From contig JAQVYP010000002.1 in assembly GCA_029004655.1 (NCBI GenBank), forward strand, positions 15,737-30,633: 14,897 nucleotides of DNA. The letters are read 5' to 3'. Positions 1-5,396 of this stretch are shown here, one piece after another. The notes under the pieces are model-generated. The model did not search any database. It saw only the letters and a list, made by a program, of their open reading frames with translations, and had not been told where the DNA came from. The stretch is from Oscillospiraceae bacterium (GTDB taxonomy: Bacteria; Bacillota; Clostridia; Oscillospirales; Acutalibacteraceae). How positions within the stretch are numbered: position 1 is the first letter of the stretch; every line of letters starts with the position of its first letter. The translations under genes were made by a program, and so were the position numbers.

Positions 1-6
1 AATAAA

Positions 7-291
7 TTACTGTTCTACTGCGTAGATGCTGACCTTTTTGCGGTCACGATCCATACGCTCAAACTTAACCTTTCCGTCTATAAGAGCGAAAAGTGTATCA
101 TCAGAACCTCTGCCGACGTTTTCGCCTGCATGAATATGTGTTCCTCTTTGACGAATAAGAATATTGCCTGCTAAAACGAATTGACCATCACCACGTTTAA
201 CGCCAAGACGCTTAGCTTGACTGTCACGTCCGTTTTTTGTAGAACCAACACCCTTTTTATGAGCAAAAAGTTGAATATTTATTCTTAACAT
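7..291 (-). CDS. rpmA: 50S ribosomal protein L27 with cleavable N-terminal extension
   Basis: This is L27 (94 aa), a component of the large ribosomal subunit that lies near the peptidyl-transferase centre. The residues after position 10 (HKKGVGSTKNGRDS, then KRLGVKRGDGQFV and RQRGTHIHAGENVG) are the family signature, and the length is normal. The start gives MLRINIQLFA before HKKG. This is the Firmicutes extension that, in Staphylococcus aureus, the protease Prp removes after a phenylalanine-alanine pair, exposing the residue that starts mature L27 in other bacteria. Here the expected cut is after Ala10. A strong Shine-Dalgarno (GGAGGTG, about 8 nt before the ATG) lies inside the 3' end of prp, only 3 nt separate the two genes, and the operon order rplU-prp-rpmA is conserved. 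The gene is complete; what follows it is outside the window. Confidence 0.97.
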   Translation of the reverse strand: MLRINIQLFAHKKGVGSTKNGRDSQAKRLGVKRGDGQFVLAGNILIRQRGTHIHAGENVGRGSDDTLFALIDGKVKFERMDRDRKKVSIYAVEQ

Positions 292-294
292 TAA

Positions 295-612
295 TTACAC
301 CTCCGTAATAACTTTCACATTAGTTGTGTATTGTTTTGAAAGCTCACACATGTGGAGCTTGAGACCTGCAAGTGTAATTTGCGATTCATTCAGTTTAGAT
401 TTTACAGTGATGTGCATTATAGCATCATTAACCTTTGCATCAACTTGTGCACCCACAATTTCGGTCAATGTATTGGCCGCCATGTAGGCTGCTGACGAAA
501 CCGCGGAACAAACAAGTCGTCCCATCTGATCGTTTTCGTCCGTTGTGCTATGGCCTGTAATCTCAAATCCGATTATCAAACTACCCTGCGTAAGGAACCT
601 TACCTTAGTCAT
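295..612 (-). CDS. prp: Ribosomal-processing cysteine protease Prp (YsxB family)
   Basis: This is a 105-aa protein of the YsxB/Prp family, encoded between rplU and rpmA as in most Firmicutes. In Staphylococcus aureus, Prp cleaves the N-terminal extension of L27, an essential step, using a His/Cys pair. Both residues are visible here: His21 in ITGHS and Cys35 in LVCSAVS, at the usual spacing and within the usual GHS and VCSAVS contexts. L27 in this window carries the matching extension, so enzyme and substrate are encoded side by side. I see no clear Shine-Dalgarno before its ATG. The start lies 5 nt after the rplU stop, so translation is probably coupled to rplU. Its 3' end contains the ribosome-binding site of rpmA. 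Confidence 0.92.
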   Translation of the reverse strand: MTKVRFLTQGSLIIGFEITGHSTTDENDQMGRLVCSAVSSAAYMAANTLTEIVGAQVDAKVNDAIMHITVKSKLNESQITLAGLKLHMCELSKQYTTNVKVITEV

Positions 613-617
613 TATGA

Positions 618-953
618 CTATTCAGCAGCTTGACTCTCAGCAACAACATCGCCGATAGCTGTAATCTGAACTTTGGTATATGGTTGTCTGTGTCCCATCT
701 TGCGTGAACTACTTTTTCTTGGTTTGTAAGTAAACACGGTAATTTTCTTTGACTTGCCGTTTTTCACAACAACACCCTGAACCTTTGTGTCAACGTATGG
801 TGCACCGACTGTTAGACCTTTATCATCGCTAACTGCAATAACTTTGTCAAAAGTAACGGTTTCTTCTGCTGCAACACCCAGTTTTTCAATATAGATAACG
901 TCTCCGTTTTCTACACGATACTGTTTGCCGCCTGTTTCAATAATTGCGTACAT
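618..953 (-). CDS. rplU: 50S ribosomal protein L21
   Basis: This is L21 (111 aa), which binds 23S rRNA in the large subunit. The canonical N-terminus MYAIIETGGKQYRV and the C-terminal RNA-binding stretch YKPRKSSSRKMGHRQPYTKV are both present. The frame is open upstream to position 1025, giving a longer 135-aa reading. I reject that start because the extra 24 residues have no counterpart in the family, and their DNA is the structured leader. The internal ATG at 953 is preceded by AGGTG at 8 nt and starts the protein exactly where L21 proteins normally start. It is the first gene of the rplU-prp-rpmA operon, served by the promoter at 1048-1076. The C-terminus is a few residues longer than usual (VAESQAAE). 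Confidence 0.95.
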   Translation of the reverse strand: MYAIIETGGKQYRVENGDVIYIEKLGVAAEETVTFDKVIAVSDDKGLTVGAPYVDTKVQGVVVKNGKSKKITVFTYKPRKSSSRKMGHRQPYTKVQITAIGDVVAESQAAE

Positions 954-1041
954 TTGATTGGCACCTGCCTTAATATTAAGTCTCGCTACCATGGGCGGTA
1001 CACCTTTCGGGGTACACTTAGCCATGCCTACAGTATGCGGC
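954..1041 (-). promoter_or_regulatory. L21 leader: structured 5' UTR of rplU
   Basis: The transcript from the rplU promoter would begin near 1041 and carry about 88 nt before the ATG. Read on the minus strand, it folds into an outer stem CATGG/CCATG (about 1022-1026 with 989-993). Inside is a 7-bp hairpin GTGTACC/GGTGTAC with two G-U pairs and loop CCGAAA (about 998-1017). Firmicutes are known to carry an RNA element (L21 leader) upstream of rplU, thought to mediate autogenous control by ribosomal protein. Position and shape fit, but I have not matched it to a covariance model. The ribosome-binding site AGGTG lies at its 3' end. Confidence 0.7.
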
Positions 1042-1047
1042 TAAAAT

Positions 1048-1076
1048 ACTATAACACCAAAGTGATTAAATGTCAA
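1048..1076 (-). promoter_or_regulatory. Sigma-A-type promoter of the rplU-prp-rpmA operon
   Basis: On the minus strand TTGACA (1071-1076, perfect -35) is followed by a 17-bp spacer and TATAGT (1048-1053, one mismatch to the -10 consensus). Transcription would start near 1041. This near-consensus promoter suits a constitutively strong ribosomal operon and lies just downstream of the ypeB stop codon. Confidence 0.85.
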
Positions 1077-1096
1077 GATTTTATTAACATTTTGTG

Positions 1097-2428
1097 CTAT
1101 TTTGTCAACGTTCCGCCATCTGTCTTTAATAATATCAAAATATCTTCTTCCTGAAGTGTTACGGTATTTACATAAACAAGAATCTCTTCTCCCGCTTGGC
1201 CGGTGCAATGGAATTCCCAACAGTGTCTTTCCTCTTCCCCCGCCGTCGGAATTATTGCCAAATCAGAGCCAATAACGGTAAGTTGCTTTGAGAGTACCTC
1301 TTGGGCCTCATCCGCCGTGTATTTAGGAGTTGCAATTGTTCTTGCCTCGTGATTCATCAGATATCCACGTGCCTCAAACATCAGCACTTCACCGGTGTCT
1401 AGCGCCACGCCGACCTTGATTAAATCTGTATAACAGGTTGTTACTCCGTATTTATAGGCAAAGTTAATTGCACACATACCCTCATCGGTAAAATAATAGC
1501 TTTGTTCTAAATTTTCATAGCCATGCTCAGTAAGATAAATTTGTGCTTTTTCAACAGCCTGATCATAAGTCAGCTGATATTCTCCGACTGTTCTATCTTT
1601 TCTAAAGTATACCACATATCCGCCCTTTTTTGTTACAGAAATAACTGTATTATCTACTTTAAATCCAAAGGAAGGCATTTTACCGTCTTCATCAGTGTCA
1701 TCTTGAAGTGTATCCGGCGTGATATCAAGCGCAGTCGACGCTATATTTCTTGCATCTTCTTTGGAAACGTCCTGTGCATCCGCCAACATTTTTGATTCTC
1801 CGGTTAATATATTGTCGGAAAATGGGCCATCATAAACTAATGTAGGATAATCTGTAAGCGTATCCTCAATTTCAGTCAAACTGTATCCAAATCCTTCAGT
1901 AATTGTGGCTTCGCTTAGCTGCGTCGACATTTCACTTGTCCAAGCTCCCTGCTCTTCATATTTCATTCTTACATCGCTGACACCTGTTGATATGGTGTTT
2001 GCTGCCTGAGATAACTTGGTCAAATTATCTCGTTGTTCATCTGTTATATCTTCCCCTGATATCACCTTTTTCGATAGATATAACGAGTAATCACCAACTT
2101 GAGATAAAAATCTGTTGATGGTTGTAAGTTCTTCTTCGGAAGCTGGCAATTGTGCCAAGGCAGATTTTGCTGTGCCGGACTCTTTCCAAAGTTGTGCTGA
2201 AAGTGAGCTCAGCTGCGTAGCAGTTCCGCTGTAAATTCCTTTTTTTAAAGCAACGTCAATATTATTCAGTCCTGCTGACAAATCCTCAAGAGAGCTGCTA
2301 TAAGTGTATTCTACCTTAGTTCTATACTGTTTCATTAAATAATTACTTTGTATTGCATAGCCCATGACGACAGCAAATGCTGCTGCTGTATAGCTTATAA
2401 TCTTAACTAATAATTTTTTTCTCAACAT
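1097..2428 (-). CDS. ypeB: Germination protein YpeB (spore cortex hydrolase partner)
   Basis: This 443-aa protein matches YpeB in length and layout. There is a short basic N-terminus (MLRKKLLVK), one membrane segment at about residues 10-31, and a helical N-terminal domain containing AKSALAQLP. The family hallmark PTLVYDGPFSDNI lies at 194-206. The C-terminal half has repeated PepSY-like modules, including GEVLMFEARGYLMNH at 346-360. In Bacillus, YpeB is needed for the cortex-lytic enzyme SleB to be placed in and kept stable in the dormant spore, and it is degraded at germination. ypeB commonly sits next to sleB; no sleB is in this window. The ATG has a good ribosome-binding site (GGAG, 8 nt). 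I see no convincing sporulation-sigma promoter and no terminator before the rplU promoter 21 nt downstream. Confidence 0.9.
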   Translation of the reverse strand: MLRKKLLVKIISYTAAAFAVVMGYAIQSNYLMKQYRTKVEYTYSSSLEDLSAGLNNIDVALKKGIYSGTATQLSSLSAQLWKESGTAKSALAQLPASEEELTTINRFLSQVGDYSLYLSKKVISGEDITDEQRDNLTKLSQAANTISTGVSDVRMKYEEQGAWTSEMSTQLSEATITEGFGYSLTEIEDTLTDYPTLVYDGPFSDNILTGESKMLADAQDVSKEDARNIASTALDITPDTLQDDTDEDGKMPSFGFKVDNTVISVTKKGGYVVYFRKDRTVGEYQLTYDQAVEKAQIYLTEHGYENLEQSYYFTDEGMCAINFAYKYGVTTCYTDLIKVGVALDTGEVLMFEARGYLMNHEARTIATPKYTADEAQEVLSKQLTVIGSDLAIIPTAGEEERHCWEFHCTGQAGEEILVYVNTVTLQEEDILILLKTDGGTLTK

Positions 2429-2528
2429 ATAATTAACTCCTCATATTATAATTTATACCACTATTGTTAACAGATAAAGGTATAAATATTAATAAGTAAT
2501 TATTTATAGTTAAAGAGTTCTTTTTTTG

Positions 2529-2557
2529 TTGTAATAAGGTGGTATTTGATGTATAAT
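2529..2557 (+). promoter_or_regulatory. Putative sigma-A promoter for the rightward cluster
   Basis: TTGTAA (2529-2534; 4 of 6 to the -35 consensus), a 17-bp spacer and a perfect TATAAT (2552-2557) point toward the cysteine desulfurase gene. The start site would be near 2564, leaving a leader of about 200 nt that contains palindromic element A. The rest of the 2429-2768 region is AT-rich with no further gene. Confidence 0.55.
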
Positions 2558-2624
2558 ATTGTTGATTTTGCGATATAATTTCGCTTAAATCTTTATTTTA
2601 AATATTCATGCGTTTTTGCAATTA

Positions 2625-2750
2625 ATACTATTTCCAATTAGAAATCGACCAAAAATTTGCAAGGATTTTGTTTGTAAAGCATGGCACGACAGCGCATTTT
2701 CGCAAACAAAAGGCCTCTTAGATTGTGAAATTTTTGGTTGGAATTAGTAT
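2625..2750 (+). repeat. Palindromic dispersed repeat, element A (126 bp, MITE-like)
   Basis: The two ends are inverted repeats: ATACTATTTCCAA at 2625 and, reading inward from 2750 on the other strand, ATACTAATTCCAA. A second inverted pair, TTTTGTTTG and CAAACAAAA, flanks a short central loop. The same ends and the same inner pair occur in element B at 13003-13159, so this is a dispersed family rather than a chance palindrome. It codes for nothing I can recognise. I see no clear target-site duplication. It ends directly against the AAAGGA ribosome-binding site of the next gene and lies in that gene's predicted leader. Confidence 0.8.
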
Positions 2751-2768
2751 AAAGGATGTGTTTCCCTG

Positions 2769-3908
2769 TTGTTATTAGTGTATCTGGATAATAGTTCTAC
2801 CACTAAGCCGTGTGTATCTGCTATTAAAAACATCACCACCTGTTTAGAGGAAAATTGGGGCAATCCATCATCGCTTCACTCTTTGGGCATTAAAGCAGAG
2901 TCCGTGCTTAGCGACACACGTTCTGCAGCCGCAAAAATTCTGAGCTGTGATATGGATGAAATATATTTTACAAGCGGTGGAACAGAGGCTAATAACATAT
3001 CTGTTCTGGGCGCCGCAACTGCTCTTGTGAGACGTGGCAAAAGGATTGTTACCACAAGCATTGAGCACCCTTCGGTTTTGGAAACCTGCAACCATCTTGA
3101 AAGACAGGGCTTTGAGATTGTGAGACTTCATCCCGATTCTGACGGCAATATAAGTAGCCGTGCAATTAAATCCGCCATAACTAAAGATACAATTTTAGTA
3201 TCTATGATGCTTGTCAATAATGAAATTGGCACTATTTACCCAATAAAAGTCGCGGCAGATGCAGTTAAAACCGTAGCTTCACCTGCACTTATTCATTGCG
3301 ACGCTGTGCAGGCTTTTGGCAAAATGAATATAAAGCCCAAAGCTTTAGGCATTGATTTGATGAGCGTAAGCGGACATAAAATCCATGGGCCTAAAGGCGT
3401 CGGAATACTCTACAAGTCAAAAAAAGCGAGGATAAACCCGCATGTTTTTGGCGGTAGTCAAGAAAAGACATTGCGTTCCGGAACAGAGCCTGTCCCTGCT
3501 ATTGCCGGACTTTTGGGAGCTTTAACAGAACTGAACATCGAAGACTCTTACAAAATTGTTGCCCGAGTAAATTCTTATGCCAGAATTAAACTGGGGCAGA
3601 TTGATAATATCGTAATTAATTCAGCGGAAAATACCCTTCCGTATATTTTGAATTTTTCCGTTACCGGATACCGCTCTGAAACAATGCTTCATTTTCTCGA
3701 ATCCAACAATGTTTATGTTTCAAGCGGAAGTGCGTGTGCAAAAGGCAAAGGCAGTTATGTTTTGCATGAAATGAAGCTGCCGACTGACCGGATTGACAGC
3801 GCACTTCGTATTAGTTTTTCCAAATACAGTTCGTTTCAAGATGTTGACCGGTTATGCGAAAGTCTATTGGACGGAATTAAATCAATTAGACAAAGTTATA
3901 ATAGATAA
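2769..3908 (+). CDS. Cysteine desulfurase (NifS/IscS family)
   Basis: This PLP enzyme (379 aa) removes sulfur from cysteine and holds it as a protein persulfide for transfer to acceptors. Visible features are YLDNSSTT near the N-terminus, FTSGGTEANN (67-76), His100 in EHPSV, Asp178 and Gln181 in HCDAVQ, the PLP lysine Lys204 in SGHKIHGPKG, and the sulfur-carrying Cys323 in SSGSACAKG. Length is normal. Being followed by thiI, it most likely supplies sulfur for tRNA 4-thiouridine, as the NifS-like enzyme next to thiI does in Bacillus. The start is non-ATG. TTG at 2769 lies 12 nt from AAAGGA. GTG at 2778 would give the classic MYLDN N-terminus but sits 21 nt from that site. An in-frame stop at 2745 excludes anything longer. 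Confidence 0.93.
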   Translation: MLLVYLDNSSTTKPCVSAIKNITTCLEENWGNPSSLHSLGIKAESVLSDTRSAAAKILSCDMDEIYFTSGGTEANNISVLGAATALVRRGKRIVTTSIEHPSVLETCNHLERQGFEIVRLHPDSDGNISSRAIKSAITKDTILVSMMLVNNEIGTIYPIKVAADAVKTVASPALIHCDAVQAFGKMNIKPKALGIDLMSVSGHKIHGPKGVGILYKSKKARINPHVFGGSQEKTLRSGTEPVPAIAGLLGALTELNIEDSYKIVARVNSYARIKLGQIDNIVINSAENTLPYILNFSVTGYRSETMLHFLESNNVYVSSGSACAKGKGSYVLHEMKLPTDRIDSALRISFSKYSSFQDVDRLCESLLDGIKSIRQSYNR

Positions 3909-3999
3909 TTGCAGAAACACGGATGCTCTTGACTTTTCCCTACAGGTTTTAGCAAAATGCCATTAGCTGTTGCGTTGATTTCGACCAAGTTATAATACA

Positions 4000-4159
4000 G
4001 GGAACCTCTAAAAACTCATCGTCCGCCATCTTAGTGTGTCTTTTTCCCCCACTCAGCGTCAAAATACTCGCAAATACACAAAGTATTTGCTCCGTTTTTT
4101 CCTTGATTGGGGAAAAAATCCCCACCAATCTGTCAGACGCCGAGTATTTAGAGATTCCC
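4000..4159 (+). mobile_element. MITE-like insertion (160 bp) between the desulfurase gene and thiI
   Basis: The ends form an 18-bp inverted repeat with two mismatches: GGGAACCTCTAAAAACTC at 4000-4017 and, on the other strand from 4159, GGGAATCTCTAAATACTC. It is flanked by the direct repeat TACA (3996-3999 and 4160-4163), which fits a 4-bp target-site duplication. Inside are smaller palindromes, such as CAAATAC/GTATTTG and GGGGA/TCCCC within GATTGG/CCAATC. There is no transposase gene, so it would have been moved in trans. It differs in sequence from elements A and B. The segment before it (3909-3995) holds no convincing gene. TTCCCTACAG at 3936-3945 repeats the right-end junction sequence at 4155-4164, perhaps a leftover end. 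Confidence 0.7.
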
Positions 4160-4193
4160 TACAGTTTATTAGTTATAAGTAAAGGATAAAGAT

Positions 4194-5363
4194 ATGAAAG
4201 AAATTATTTTAATAAAAAATGGAGAAATGGCGCTAAAGGGACTTAACCGCTCAACTTTTGAAGCTGTTATGATAAAAAACCTTCGCCGCCGTTTAAGACC
4301 GTTAGGGCAAATCAGAATCGTAAACTCACAATCAACAATAATGATTGAACCAAGCAGTGATGACTTTGATTTTGAAGAAGCATTACAATGCGTGTCACAT
4401 GTTTTTGGAATTGCTGCATTTTCACGCGCGGCAGTTGCGCATAAGGATATGGATGACATCCTTGCTAAATCTGTCGAATATCTTGCCGATATAATGAGTA
4501 GCATCAAAACCTTTAAAGTTGAGGCAAAGCGTTCTGATAAGCATTTTCCTTTTAAATCACCTGAAATTTGCATTGAGGTTGGAAGCGCTTTACTTACTGC
4601 ATATCCTCACCTAAGCGTTGATGTCCATAATCCTGATATGACAGTGGTTGTTGAAATTCGTGACAGCGCCGCTTATATTCGTTGTGGACAAATACGTGGA
4701 GCCGGGGGTATGCCTGTCGGAACCGGCGGAAAAGCCGCTGTTTTAATTTCCGGAGGAATTGACAGTCCGGTTGCCGCTTGGACGATGTCGAAGCGCGGAA
4801 TTGAGCTTAATGCAATACATTTTGCAAGCCCGCCATATACAAGTGAGCGTGCAGAGTTGAAAGTCAAAAAGCTTCTGTCAAAGGTTGCAGAATACAGCGG
4901 AAGAATCAACCTTGCAATTGTTCCTTTCACAGAAATCCAAGAGCAAATTGCAAAAAACTGCCCTGAGGAATATTTTACACTGATAATGCGTCGCTTTATG
5001 ATGAAAATTTCAGAGCGCCTTGCAGTGCAGGACAATTGTCTTGCGCTGATAACAGGTGAAAGTGTTGGTCAGGTGGCAAGCCAGACATTGCCGGCTCTAG
5101 GCTGTACTGACGCAGTCGTTTCTATGCCTGTGCTACGGCCATTAATCGGAATGGACAAAGATGAGATTGTTGAAATTTCGAGAAAAATCAACACATTTGA
5201 TATTTCTATCGAGCCATATGAGGATTGTTGTACAGTATTCACACCCAAGCACCCCAGAACACGTCCTACCATATCTCAATGTGAAAATGCAGAAAGTGTT
5301 TTGAATATGGAATTGCTGATTGACAATGCTATTCAAAACACAGTTTATGAATATATAGATTAG
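4194..5363 (+). CDS. thiI: tRNA 4-thiouridine synthetase ThiI
   Basis: ThiI (389 aa) adenylates uridine 8 of tRNA and inserts sulfur to make 4-thiouridine; in some organisms it also serves thiazole synthesis. The N-terminal NFLD and THUMP region (about 1-170) binds tRNA. The ATP-pyrophosphatase domain carries the PP-loop SGGIDSPVA (186-194), followed by MRRFM (265-269), ITGES (286-290) and EDCCTVFTPKHP (343-354). The length is that of the short form. There is no C-terminal rhodanese domain like that of E. coli ThiI, so sulfur probably comes straight from the desulfurase. AAAGG with a 9-nt spacer precedes the ATG. The gene follows the desulfurase on the same strand after the MITE-like insertion and is 33 nt from the cinA fusion. 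Confidence 0.95.
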   Translation: MKEIILIKNGEMALKGLNRSTFEAVMIKNLRRRLRPLGQIRIVNSQSTIMIEPSSDDFDFEEALQCVSHVFGIAAFSRAAVAHKDMDDILAKSVEYLADIMSSIKTFKVEAKRSDKHFPFKSPEICIEVGSALLTAYPHLSVDVHNPDMTVVVEIRDSAAYIRCGQIRGAGGMPVGTGGKAAVLISGGIDSPVAAWTMSKRGIELNAIHFASPPYTSERAELKVKKLLSKVAEYSGRINLAIVPFTEIQEQIAKNCPEEYFTLIMRRFMMKISERLAVQDNCLALITGESVGQVASQTLPALGCTDAVVSMPVLRPLIGMDKDEIVEISRKINTFDISIEPYEDCCTVFTPKHPRTRPTISQCENAESVLNMELLIDNAIQNTVYEYID

Positions 5364-5396
5364 CTTATACAAAAACACTACTGGAGGGCACCGACT

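Noticed and set aside
954..1025. 24-codon N-terminal extension of L21
   Set aside because: It does not match L21 proteins, coincides with the structured leader, and the internal ATG at 953 has a good ribosome-binding site and the canonical protein start.
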